Numbered from the stretch's first letter, positions 1 through 6,206 are shown. The stretch is DNA of 9,848 nucleotides from an uncultured Flavobacteriales bacterium (GCA_937925525.1 CALALS010000175.1:1-9848); one strand, 5' to 3'. Numbers and translations: made by a program. The notes: generated from the sequence alone by a model not told the origin.

Positions 1-518
1 CATCAGAAAAAGGTTTAGGCATGTCACCTAAAAGAATTACTGTTTCTACTGCAGGTATTGCAAAAATGATAATGAAGCTAGCCGATGATAATGTTAGATT
101 TAATTTAGCACTTTCCTTACATGCGGCAAATGATGAAAAAAGAAATTACATCATGCCCATAAATGAAACCAATTCTTTAGCGGCATTGTCAGAAGCTTTA
201 AAATATTTTTACGATAAAACAGGCACCAGAATAACTTATGAGTACATTATTTTCAAAGATTTTAATGACAAAATTGAAGATGCAAAGGAACTGGCAGAGT
301 TTTGCAAAATTACTCCCTGCAAAATCAATATTATTGAATACAACCCTATTGATGATGGTGAGTTTCAGCAGGCAAACTCAGAAAATGTAGATCGCTTTGC
401 CAATTATTTAGAAAGTAAAAATCTGGTAGTTAGTGTAAGAAGAAGTAGAGGAAAAGACATTGATGCCGCTTGTGGGCAATTAGCCAATAAAAATAAAGCT
501 GCGTTTGGTTTATCGTAA
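1..518 (+). CDS. rlmN: 23S rRNA (adenine-2503-C2)-methyltransferase RlmN, C-terminal part
   Basis: This is the 3' portion of a radical-SAM methyltransferase that methylates C2 of A2503 in 23S rRNA, and in some bacteria A37 of certain tRNAs. The frame is open from base 3 and reads EKGLGMSPKRITVST, the conserved RlmN segment after the radical-SAM CxxxC cluster; the start codon and the 4Fe-4S cysteines lie off the left edge. The C-terminus holds R-G-x-D-I-D-A-A-C-G-Q-L, in which the Cys codon at 471-473 corresponds to the methyl-carrying resolving cysteine (Cys355 in E. coli). N-L-A-L-S-L-H-A and N-x-I-x-Y-N-P are also typical of the family. The next gene starts 11 nt after the stop, so co-transcription is likely. 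The 165 residues from the first visible Met fit the second half of a protein of about 350 residues. Confidence 0.95.
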   Translation, partial: SEKGLGMSPKRITVSTAGIAKMIMKLADDNVRFNLALSLHAANDEKRNYIMPINETNSLAALSEALKYFYDKTGTRITYEYIIFKDFNDKIEDAKELAEFCKITPCKINIIEYNPIDDGEFQQANSENVDRFANYLESKNLVVSVRRSRGKDIDAACGQLANKNKAAFGLS

Positions 519-529
519 ATTAGTGATTT

Positions 530-1351
530 GTGATTATAAGCATAAAAATAATAGCACCTTTAATTCTTCTTATAATACTAGTCGGCTGCAATGAATATGA
601 ACCTGAAATAGTTTTTGAAAAACCAATAAAAGGAAAATTAGTAAACCTTTCTTCTCGGCTCGGCAACTCTTTTAAAGTTATTCGAGAAGTTGATACTATA
701 GAATACAAAATTTCATTTGACGATATATCAAACATAAATTATATTACTACTTCTGATTCCGATACAATTTTTGTAGGAACTGTTACCAAAAGAAATGAAC
801 TTTTCCTGTTAAATAGAAAGCTTCCAAATGAAAAAGTAATTATTCACGCAATTAAAATTACTGACTCAACCATAACCGGACTTGAAACAGAATGGATACA
901 AAATCAAATTATAAAAAATCAAATCGATAGTGGTTATTACCAAAAGATAATTTCCGACACAATAAATAATATCACAATCAGCCCAAAGAAAAAAGATGGA
1001 AAACAAATTTTTCGGTTTCTAATAGAGCAACTTAAGCCCGAAAAACTTATTACTTCAAATCAAGATTTAATTGAAGAAAAAAACGAGAGCGTAATTGGTT
1101 CTATTGATTATAAATTAATAGATAAAGTATACCCTAATCCATTCATTGATAAAATTACCATTGAATTAAAAAATAAGGCTCCTTATGTAATTACCATTAA
1201 CGATATAAGTGGAAATAGAGTAAAAACCACTAAACTTAATACTAACCATTTTGAAGTTTATTTACCCAATTTAAGTAAAGGATATTATTTTTTAAAAGTA
1301 CTGAATACTAGTACTGATGAATCTGAAAGTTTTAAGCTTATTAAAAACTAA
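530..1351 (+). CDS. Lipobox protein with T9SS type A C-terminal sorting domain, unknown function
   Basis: A 273-residue exported protein. The start is GTG at 530: the frame has a stop at 524-526 and no other plausible start before the signal sequence, so the signal peptide itself decides the start. Residues 1-19 are a very hydrophobic signal ending L-V-G, followed by Cys20, a good lipobox; the next residues (N-E-Y-E-P-E) are acidic, as in Bacteroidota surface-lipoprotein export signals. Residues 200-273 form a Por/T9SS sorting domain: V-Y-P-N-P-F at 200-205, then I-x-I-x-D-I-S-G-N-R, then L-S-K-G-Y-Y-F-L-K-V. The middle (about 25-195) is beta-rich and Asp/Thr/Ile-rich with no fold I recognise. 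It lies 11 nt after rlmN. No catalytic motif is visible, so function is unassigned. Having both a lipobox and a T9SS tail is unusual: one targets the lipoprotein route, the other usually marks proteins secreted through the T9SS translocon and attached by a sortase-like step. Confidence 0.85.
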   Translation: MIISIKIIAPLILLIILVGCNEYEPEIVFEKPIKGKLVNLSSRLGNSFKVIREVDTIEYKISFDDISNINYITTSDSDTIFVGTVTKRNELFLLNRKLPNEKVIIHAIKITDSTITGLETEWIQNQIIKNQIDSGYYQKIISDTINNITISPKKKDGKQIFRFLIEQLKPEKLITSNQDLIEEKNESVIGSIDYKLIDKVYPNPFIDKITIELKNKAPYVITINDISGNRVKTTKLNTNHFEVYLPNLSKGYYFLKVLNTSTDESESFKLIKN

Positions 1352-1362
1352 TCTCTAATTAC

Positions 1363-1370
1363 TACATTTG
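1363..1370 (+). promoter_or_regulatory. Candidate Bacteroidota -7 box before polyprenyl synthase
   Basis: TACATTTG matches TAnnTTTG, the -7 element used by the Bacteroidota primary sigma factor. No convincing -33 TTG element is seen at the usual distance. The predicted transcription start (about 5-8 nt downstream) would fall on the TTG start codon at 1375. Confidence 0.4.
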
Positions 1371-1374
1371 GCCA

Positions 1375-2349
1375 TTGGGAAAATTGGATGAAATAAAAAA
1401 GCCTATTGAGGCGGAAATGGAACATTTTGAAGGATGGTTCAGAAAATCCATGAAAAGCACTGTTCCGCTGCTTGATAAAATTACCCACTACATTATTAAA
1501 AGAAAGGGAAAGCAAATGCGTCCTATGTTTGTGTTTCTCTCTGCTAAGGCTCACGGAAACGTTGGCGACACCACCTATATTGCAGCTTCTCTAATTGAAT
1601 TATTACATACGGCAACTCTAGTTCATGATGATGTGGTAGATGATGCGCATTTACGAAGAGGCTTTTTCTCTATTAACTCCATTTGGAAAAATAAAATTGC
1701 TGTTTTAGTTGGCGATTTTTTACTTTCAAAAGGCTTGTTGCTTGCCATAAAAAACAAACGGTTTGATTTGTTGGAAATCGTTTCAACAGCTGTTGAACAA
1801 ATGAGTGAGGGCGAGCTTTTACAAATAGAAAAAGCCAGAAGGCTTGACATCAAAGAAGAAATTTATTACGATATCATCCGACAAAAAACGGCTTCTTTAA
1901 TTGCTTCTTGTTGCGCAACGGGAGCTCTCTCTGTAGGTGCCGATGAAGCCACCGTAAAAAATATGTGGGAGTTTGGAGAACTGACGGGTATGGCTTTCCA
2001 GATAAAAGATGACCTGTTTGATTATGGTGAAGGCGGAAAAATTGGTAAGCCAACCGGTATAGATATTAAAGAGCAAAAGATGACATTACCGCTAATTTAT
2101 GCGTTAAATAATGTTTCTAAAAGTGAAAAAAGGTTTATCATCAATGTGGTAAAAAATCATCATGAAGATAGCAAGAAAGTAAAAGAAGTTATCCAAAAAG
2201 TAATTGCTTCCGGTGGAATTGAATATGCTACCCAAAAAATGGAAGAGTACAGAGATAAAGCACTTGCAAAATTAGATTCACTTCCTGATACCGAAGCTAA
2301 AAATAGCCTCCGGAATCTTGTTATCTTTACCACAGAAAGAAACAAGTAA
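1375..2349 (+). CDS. Long-chain trans-polyprenyl diphosphate synthase
   Basis: This enzyme adds isopentenyl diphosphate units in trans to an allylic diphosphate, making the long prenyl chain used in respiratory quinones (menaquinone in most Bacteroidota). It is cytosolic or membrane-associated. The 324 residues match the usual length. Visible motifs are G-K-Q-M-R-P (45-50, substrate-binding Lys/Arg); the first aspartate-rich motif D85-D86-x-x-D89 followed by L-R-R-G; and the second, D212-D-L-F-D216, with G-K-P-T-G-x-D soon after. The small residue Ala80 five positions before the first DDxxD agrees with a long-chain product; hexa-, hepta- or octaprenyl cannot be told apart from sequence alone. 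The start is TTG at 1375: the N-terminus L-D-E-I-K-K-P-I-E-A-E-M resembles family members as I recall them, whereas the first ATG (1417) would remove 14 residues. It begins 23 nt after the preceding stop. Confidence 0.93.
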   Translation: MGKLDEIKKPIEAEMEHFEGWFRKSMKSTVPLLDKITHYIIKRKGKQMRPMFVFLSAKAHGNVGDTTYIAASLIELLHTATLVHDDVVDDAHLRRGFFSINSIWKNKIAVLVGDFLLSKGLLLAIKNKRFDLLEIVSTAVEQMSEGELLQIEKARRLDIKEEIYYDIIRQKTASLIASCCATGALSVGADEATVKNMWEFGELTGMAFQIKDDLFDYGEGGKIGKPTGIDIKEQKMTLPLIYALNNVSKSEKRFIINVVKNHHEDSKKVKEVIQKVIASGGIEYATQKMEEYRDKALAKLDSLPDTEAKNSLRNLVIFTTERNK

Positions 2350-2388
2350 AACAATAATCTCCTTTAATTCAAGTTAGTTCGTACAAAG

Positions 2389-2396
2389 TATTTTTG
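2389..2396 (+). promoter_or_regulatory. Candidate Bacteroidota -7 box
   Basis: TATTTTTG matches TAnnTTTG and sits 25 nt before the ATG at 2422, giving a short predicted leader. It lies in the only sizeable gap (72 bp) between the polyprenyl synthase and the next gene. No clear -33 element is seen. Confidence 0.4.
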
Positions 2397-2421
2397 AAAT
2401 TTAACATTATTTCTTTCCTAT

Positions 2422-3102
2422 ATGAAAAGTCATGTCACGCTGATACTAGTAGCACTTTTTCCACTTTTTTCTTTTTCACAAAAATTAGAACATGCGGTAG
2501 GTTTAAATTTCAACTTTTTACATAATAAATATTATGGAGGCATAGACTATAAACTTTTACGAAACAGTAATACTTACAACACTAACTTATTGTGGTCATT
2601 TCAGTTAAACTATGGAATACTTGGCATTAAAGAATATTCTATATCTGATGAAAATGTAGACACAACAGGTGGAGGAATTCTTGTTTCGAATGGCCTGGGT
2701 GGGCCAATTTATGTTGGTCCCTCTTTGCCTGGTTATTATGCCAATTATCAAAAGGTAAAAGTTAGAGGATTAAATTTCTCGGTGGTAAGAGATTTCCAAT
2801 GTTATAATTTTATTTATTTGGGAATTGGCGCTGGGTACGCCATGGGAAAAGACATAGGATATATGACCCACAGAAACCCAAGAACTAATGAAGTTAAAAA
2901 AGATTTTTATCCAAATGTGATACACTCCATTTCTGTTTTAACAAAGCCCAGTATCTTTTTTGACGTAAGCAAACTTGTTTCAGTAAACATTGCTGCTCAC
3001 TTTTACTTTTACTATCCTATCAGTAATGACCAAACACATGCACTTCTTCCTATAATTGGGGTAGAACAAGACTTGTCTTTTTCTTTAGTTTATAAACTAT
3101 AG
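2422..3102 (+). CDS. Exported protein, probable outer-membrane beta-barrel, function unknown
   Basis: A 226-residue protein that starts with a Sec signal peptide: a basic Met-Lys start, a hydrophobic core and the S-F-S-Q end (cleavage near residues 19-20) common in Bacteroidota. The mature part has alternating hydrophobic and aromatic stretches, such as A-V-G-L-N-F-N-F, F-I-Y-L-G-I-G-A-G-Y and V-N-I-A-A-H-F-Y-F-Y-Y, separated by short polar turns. It ends D-L-S-F-S-L-V-Y-K-L, which looks like a last beta-strand. This pattern suggests a small outer-membrane barrel rather than a soluble enzyme, but I recognise no specific family or catalytic motif. A glycine-rich loop lies around residues 80-105. 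It has its own candidate promoter and is followed 54 nt later by a lipoprotein gene, so both neighbours may act at the cell envelope. Confidence 0.75.
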   Translation: MKSHVTLILVALFPLFSFSQKLEHAVGLNFNFLHNKYYGGIDYKLLRNSNTYNTNLLWSFQLNYGILGIKEYSISDENVDTTGGGILVSNGLGGPIYVGPSLPGYYANYQKVKVRGLNFSVVRDFQCYNFIYLGIGAGYAMGKDIGYMTHRNPRTNEVKKDFYPNVIHSISVLTKPSIFFDVSKLVSVNIAAHFYFYYPISNDQTHALLPIIGVEQDLSFSLVYKL

Positions 3103-3139
3103 GTTTAGGTAAAAAAGTTAATTTTATACCTGAAAACCT
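3101..3139. terminator. Imperfect inverted repeat at gene end, possible weak terminator
   Basis: AGGTTT plus AGGTA (3101-3111) can pair with TACCT (3127-3131) and AAACCT (3134-3139), leaving a 2-nt bulge and a 15-nt AT-rich loop. It begins on the last two bases of the upstream stop codon. The following sequence is not a clear T-run, so intrinsic termination is doubtful. Confidence 0.25.
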
Positions 3140-3156
3140 TCAACTTTCAAAACACT

Positions 3157-3594
3157 ATGAAATTATTTTTTTATATCGCATGTATCTGCTTTTTGGAAGC
3201 AGCTTGCAACACCGAAGAACCCGTTAAAAAAATTATTGATGAGCAATATGAAGACGGCACTCCCAAAAAGGTTTCCTATGAACATGAAAAAGGAACAGAT
3301 TCAACCGATGCTAAGTTTAAAGAAGAAACTTACTACAAAAACGGACAGATAAGACATCAAGGTGAATTAAAAAATGGGCTAAAGCACGGTCACTGGATTT
3401 TTTATTATGAAAACGGAAACGTATGGAGCGAAGGAGAGTTTATTGAAGGAGTGAGAAACGGACCGTCAGTAGCTTATCATAAAAACGGAAATAAAAGAAT
3501 GGAAGGAGCCTATAAAGATGGAAAGCAAATTGGAGAATGGAAGTTTTATAATGACAAAGGTGAATACGTTAAATCAGAACAATTTAGTAAATAG
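3157..3594 (+). CDS. MORN-repeat (YwqK-like) lipoprotein
   Basis: A 145-residue lipoprotein. Residues 1-16 are a hydrophobic signal and Cys17 follows L-E-A-A, an acceptable lipobox; acidic residues soon after the Cys fit retention on the outer membrane or export to the surface. From residue 58 there are three regular 24-residue units (58-81, 82-105, 106-129) and a partial fourth (130-145), each opening Y-x-x-N-G and containing G-E-x-x-x-G then G-x-W or an equivalent. This is the MORN_2 pattern of proteins often labelled YwqK family antitoxin. The antitoxin label comes from other members; no toxin gene lies beside it, so I would call it only a repeat lipoprotein. A degenerate unit (Y-E-D-G near 31-34) may come before the regular ones. 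It has no recognisable Shine-Dalgarno site and ends 131 nt before dnaG. Confidence 0.85.
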   Translation: MKLFFYIACICFLEAACNTEEPVKKIIDEQYEDGTPKKVSYEHEKGTDSTDAKFKEETYYKNGQIRHQGELKNGLKHGHWIFYYENGNVWSEGEFIEGVRNGPSVAYHKNGNKRMEGAYKDGKQIGEWKFYNDKGEYVKSEQFSK

Positions 3595-3643
3595 TATCTT
3601 AGCCAAAAGGCAATAGAAGCTATTATCAGATAATTAATACAAG

Positions 3644-3651
3644 TAATTTTG
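3644..3651 (+). promoter_or_regulatory. Candidate -7 box for dnaG
   Basis: TAATTTTG matches TAnnTTTG, 75 nt before the dnaG ATG. Transcription from here would give a leader of about 65-70 nt that includes the hairpin at 3693-3722. No -33 element is evident. Confidence 0.35.
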
Positions 3652-3692
3652 TTGAACACAAAACAAAAAAATATTAGTAATAAATAATTAGG

Positions 3693-3722
3693 AACCTCTC
3701 CTTTGGAGAGGTTGGAGAGGTT
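3693..3722 (+). promoter_or_regulatory. dnaG leader hairpin with duplicated 3' arm and purine-rich SD-like site
   Basis: AACCTCTCC (3693-3701), loop TTT, and GGAGAGGTT (3705-3713) form a perfect 9-bp hairpin. The 3' arm is then repeated exactly at 3714-3722, so the 5' arm can pair with either copy. The second copy puts GGAGAGG 5 nt before the ATG at 3726, a position suited to a Shine-Dalgarno site, unlike the other genes here. Pairing with the near copy leaves the site free; pairing with the far copy hides it. It may instead be a dispersed palindromic repeat that happens to lie here, since CCTCTCC-TTT-GGAGAGG-like repeats are, from memory, common between Bacteroidota genes. Confidence 0.55.
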
Positions 3723-3725
3723 TTA

Positions 3726-5672
3726 ATGATTACCCGCCAAACCATAGAAAAAATTTTTGATGCCGTTCGTATAGAAGAGGTGATTGGTGATTTTGTTAAT
3801 CTAAAAAAATCCGGTTCTAATTATAAAGGATTAAGTCCTTTTGCAAATGAAAAAACACCATCATTTATGGTGTCGCCTGTAAAGCAAATTTTTAAAGATT
3901 TTAGTTCGGGAAAAGGCGGAAACGCAGTTACTTTTTTAATGGAGCATGAACATCTTACTTATCCCGATGCGCTTAGATATCTTGCCAAAAAATACAATAT
4001 TGAAATTGAGGAAGAAGCTGTAACTCCGGAGGCTCAGCAAGAAGCAAGCGAACGAGAAAGCCTTTACATCGTAAATGACTTTGCTGAAAATTATTTTATC
4101 GACCAACTTTTAAATACCGATGAAGGAAAAAACATTGGGTTAAGCTATTTTAAAGAAAGAGGCTTTACGGATGAAACTATTAAATTATTTAAGTTAGGCT
4201 ATTCACCCAATGGCAGAGATGCTTTCACACAAGCGGCTTTATCAAAAGGACACAAACTTCAGTTTCTTGAAAAAACAGGATTAACCATTGTAAAAGAAGA
4301 TCGGAAGTATGATAGGTTTTGGGGAAGAGTAATGTTTCCCATTCATAATTTAAGTGGAAGAGTCTTGGGTTTTGGAGGAAGGGTTTTAAAGAAAGATGAA
4401 AAAACTGCAAAATACCTCAACTCTCCCGAAAGCGATATTTATCATAAAAGCAAGGTTTTATATGGAGTGTATCAGGCCAAAAAAGCTATTGTTAAAGAAG
4501 ATAATTGTTTGTTGGTAGAAGGTTATACAGATGTAATTTCACTTTTTCAAAACGGAATTGAGAATGTGGTGGCGTCCAGTGGAACAGCTTTAACGGAAGA
4601 TCAGGTACGGCTGATTAAGCGATTTACCTCTAACATTACTATTTTGTATGATGGTGACCCGGCCGGTATTAAAGCATCTTTTAGAGGTATAAATCTGATT
4701 TTGGAACAAGGCATGAATGTAAAAGTTCTGCTTTTCCCTGAAGGCGATGACCCGGATTCTTTTGCCAGAAAAAATGATACTGAAACCACCAAAAAATACT
4801 TAGAAGAAAACGCTAAAGATTTTATTCGATTTAAGATTAGTGTTTTGTTTGATGAAGCAAAAGATGACCCAATTAAGCGTTCAGAATTTATACATGATAT
4901 TGCCGAAAGCGTTGCTTTAATTCCCGACCACATTAAGCGTTCTGTTTACATTAGTGAGTGTAGCAAACTGCTTGAAATTTCTGAGCAAGCCGTTTTAGCT
5001 GAAGTAAACAAATTGCGTAAAGACATACGAACTAAAAAGGCCAGAGACCAAAGAAATTACGAAGAAGCTCCACTACAAATTCAATCACCGCAAAAACAAG
5101 CCGAAGAAATTCAGGTGGATAAATTAAATTATCGTGAAAGTGAGTTGCTTAGAATTATGCTTACATACGGAGATAAAACATTTATACATGAAACCAAAGA
5201 TGAAGAGGGAAATCCTGTAAAAGAAGATGTTCCGGTTTTAGCGTTTTTGTTAGGAGATATTGACCATGACGGAATTGAGTTTAAAAATGAAATTCATCAA
5301 AAAGTACTGAATGAAATTATGACTCAATTTCAGCACCAAGAAATTTTTGGGCAACAATTTTTCTTTAATCACCCGGACCAAAGTATAGCGCAATTTTGCA
5401 TTGACTTAGTAACTTCAAAATATTCGTTGAGCGAAAATTGGGAAAAACACAACATTTGGGTTACTACCGAAGAAATGAATTTATCAAAAGCAGTCTTACA
5501 GACACTTTATTTTTTTAAACTACATAAGCTAGAAGAAAGGATTATAAAGCAAGAGGAAAAATTAAAGCTTGCAAATCAGGATGAAAGCACGCTCCTAATT
5601 CAGGAGATAAAAATCATGAGAAGTATTATTCGACAGCTTTGTGATTATTTGGGAATTGTGGTGTTAGGATAG
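3726..5672 (+). CDS. dnaG: DNA primase DnaG with degenerate zinc-binding domain
   Basis: Primase makes the RNA primers for DNA replication and works with the replicative helicase. The 648 residues comprise an N-terminal zinc-binding-like domain (about 1-100), the catalytic core with a TOPRIM fold (about 120-370) and a C-terminal helicase-interaction region (about 430-648). TOPRIM acidic residues are intact: E265-G-Y-T-D and D309-G-D311, at the same numbers as in E. coli. R-F-W-G-R-V-M-F-P and L-G-F-G-G-R are also typical. The zinc ligands (C40, H43, C61, C64 in E. coli) are at Ser37, Ala40, Asp58 and Ser61 here, with identical spacing, so zinc is almost certainly not bound. This looks like a lineage feature rather than damage, since the surrounding N-E-K-T-P-S-F and G-K-G-G-N-A-V are well kept. 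The last 12 codons and stop (5634-5672) occur again at 6207-6245. The gene is convergent with the recJ group. Confidence 0.97.
   Translation: MITRQTIEKIFDAVRIEEVIGDFVNLKKSGSNYKGLSPFANEKTPSFMVSPVKQIFKDFSSGKGGNAVTFLMEHEHLTYPDALRYLAKKYNIEIEEEAVTPEAQQEASERESLYIVNDFAENYFIDQLLNTDEGKNIGLSYFKERGFTDETIKLFKLGYSPNGRDAFTQAALSKGHKLQFLEKTGLTIVKEDRKYDRFWGRVMFPIHNLSGRVLGFGGRVLKKDEKTAKYLNSPESDIYHKSKVLYGVYQAKKAIVKEDNCLLVEGYTDVISLFQNGIENVVASSGTALTEDQVRLIKRFTSNITILYDGDPAGIKASFRGINLILEQGMNVKVLLFPEGDDPDSFARKNDTETTKKYLEENAKDFIRFKISVLFDEAKDDPIKRSEFIHDIAESVALIPDHIKRSVYISECSKLLEISEQAVLAEVNKLRKDIRTKKARDQRNYEEAPLQIQSPQKQAEEIQVDKLNYRESELLRIMLTYGDKTFIHETKDEEGNPVKEDVPVLAFLLGDIDHDGIEFKNEIHQKVLNEIMTQFQHQEIFGQQFFFNHPDQSIAQFCIDLVTSKYSLSENWEKHNIWVTTEEMNLSKAVLQTLYFFKLHKLEERIIKQEEKLKLANQDESTLLIQEIKIMRSIIRQLCDYLGIVVLG
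5634..5672 (+). repeat. Direct repeat copy 1: 3' end of dnaG
   Basis: These 39 nt encode the last 12 DnaG residues (QLCDYLGIVVLG) and TAG. They match 6207-6245 at 35 of 39 positions; every difference is silent. They form the left boundary of the inserted cassette. Confidence 0.93.
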
Positions 5673-5697
5673 ATTTTTATAGATAACTTATGGGTTA

Positions 5698-5762
5698 GTC
5701 ATACTGAACTTGTTTCAGTATCTACATTTACAACAAAGATTCCGAAACAAGTTCGGAATGAC
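5698..5762. repeat. Palindromic element 1 (two hairpins forming a larger inverted repeat)
   Basis: The left arm (5698-5723) contains ATACTGAA, loop CTTGT, TTCAGTAT: a perfect 8-bp stem. The right arm (5737-5762) contains ATTCCGAA, loop ACAAG, TTCGGAAT: another perfect 8-bp stem. The two loops are reverse complements, and the two 26-nt arms are imperfect reverse complements of each other (GTCAT at the left end, ATGAC at the right). It can therefore fold as two small hairpins or one long one. It lies 25 nt after the dnaG stop and could also help end transcription. Confidence 0.85.
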
Positions 5763-5781
5763 TTCGATAACATATTACATA

Positions 5782-6085
5782 ATGCAAGAAGGGTTTGTCT
5801 ATATAATGAGTAATAAAAACAGAACTACATTATATATAGGGGTTACTAATGACTTGATGAGAAGAGTTAAAGAACATAAAGCGCTTGAAGGAAGCGTTTT
5901 TACAACTAAATACAAACTAACCGACTTACTTTATTTTGAAACAATAAATGGATTTCAAAATGCCATTGACAGAGAAAAGCAATTAAAAAATTGGCACAAA
6001 GAATTGGCACAAAGAATGGAAGTGGAACTTAATTAAAGAAACGAACCCTGAACTAAAAGACCTATCTGAAGATTGGTTTGAATAA
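5782..6085 (+). pseudogene. Small GIY-YIG nuclease, frameshifted by a 13-bp tandem duplication
   Basis: The ATG at 5782 opens a single-domain GIY-YIG protein of the short UvrC-N/URI-like type common in Bacteroidota. Visible are F-V-Y-I-M (5-9) and L-Y-I-G-V-T (17-22), the GIY-YIG pair; Arg27 in D-L-M-R-R, the catalytic Arg; and Glu65 in D-R-E-K-Q-L-K, the metal-binding Glu. The frame as it stands stops at 6036 (84 aa) with an atypical tail. TTGGCACAAAGAA is present twice (5991-6016); deleting one copy restores W-H-K-E-W-K-W-N-L-I-K, then N-P-E-L-K-D-L-S-E-D-W-F-E and a stop at 6083-6085. The restored gene would be 96 codons plus stop, with the usual family ending. The active-site residues precede the break, so the 84-aa product might fold partly. 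A TTG at 5710 would extend the frame into the palindrome and is not credible. Its cellular role is unknown. Confidence 0.88.
5991..6016 (+). repeat. 13-bp perfect tandem duplication breaking the GIY-YIG frame
   Basis: TTGGCACAAAGAA occurs twice in a row at 5991-6003 and 6004-6016. Thirteen bases equal four codons plus one, so the reading frame shifts. The copies are identical, which points to a recent slippage event. Confidence 0.97.
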
Positions 6086-6098
6086 CTATTTTGACTTT

Positions 6099-6179
6099 GT
6101 CATGCTGAATCTATTTCAACATCTATATTTAAAAATGCAAAAACTTAGATTCCGACCCGCCTCAGGCGGACGGAATAAC
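6099..6179. repeat. Palindromic element 2, related to element 1, with nested GC-rich hairpin
   Basis: The left arm (6099-6124) is the same length as that of element 1 and begins GTCAT: ATGCTGAA, loop TCTAT, TTCAACAT, with one C/A mismatch in the 8-bp stem. The right arm (6147-6179) keeps the outer stem ATTCCG (6149-6154) / CGGAAT (6171-6176), but its loop holds a second hairpin, CCGCC-TCA-GGCGG (6157-6169), the most GC-rich spot nearby. The overall layout matches element 1, so the two are diverged copies of one repeat family, one on each side of the GIY-YIG gene. Confidence 0.82.
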
Positions 6180-6206
6180 TTAAAGTTTAGTTTATGGCAT
6201 AGAATC

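Larger units (their letters stand above)
5673..6206 (+). mobile_element. Putative 534-bp GIY-YIG / palindrome cassette at the dnaG 3' end
   Basis: The segment lies exactly between two copies of the dnaG tail. Its order is: 25 bp, palindromic element 1 (5698-5762), 19 bp, broken GIY-YIG nuclease gene (5782-6085), 13 bp, palindromic element 2 (6099-6179), 27 bp. The bounding repeats and self-contained contents suggest insertion or recombination as one unit, but there is no transposase and no classical terminal inverted repeat at its very ends. Calling it mobile is inference; a duplication or recombination of the dnaG end is the alternative. Confidence 0.5.

Noticed and set aside
3157..3594. Toxin-antitoxin system based on the YwqK-like MORN repeats
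   Set aside because: The antitoxin name is inherited annotation; no adjacent toxin gene is present and the protein is a lipoprotein.
3600..3625. Small hairpins GCC-AAAA-GGC and ATAG-AAG-CTAT after the MORN lipoprotein gene
   Set aside because: Stems of 3-4 bp without a T-run are too weak to call a terminator.
4601..4933. Minus-strand 110-residue frame opposite dnaG
   Set aside because: Antisense to the conserved TOPRIM region and beyond; composition is what is expected from reading AT-rich coding DNA backwards.
5710..5781. Upstream TTG extension of the GIY-YIG frame by 24 residues
   Set aside because: It would begin within the palindromic element and adds a sequence unlike the family; the ATG at 5782 gives the normal N-terminus just before F-V-Y-I-M.
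5991..6040. Programmed ribosomal frameshift in the GIY-YIG gene
   Set aside because: The shift is fully explained by an exact 13-bp tandem duplication, and removing it restores the frame; no slippery heptamer or downstream structure is needed.
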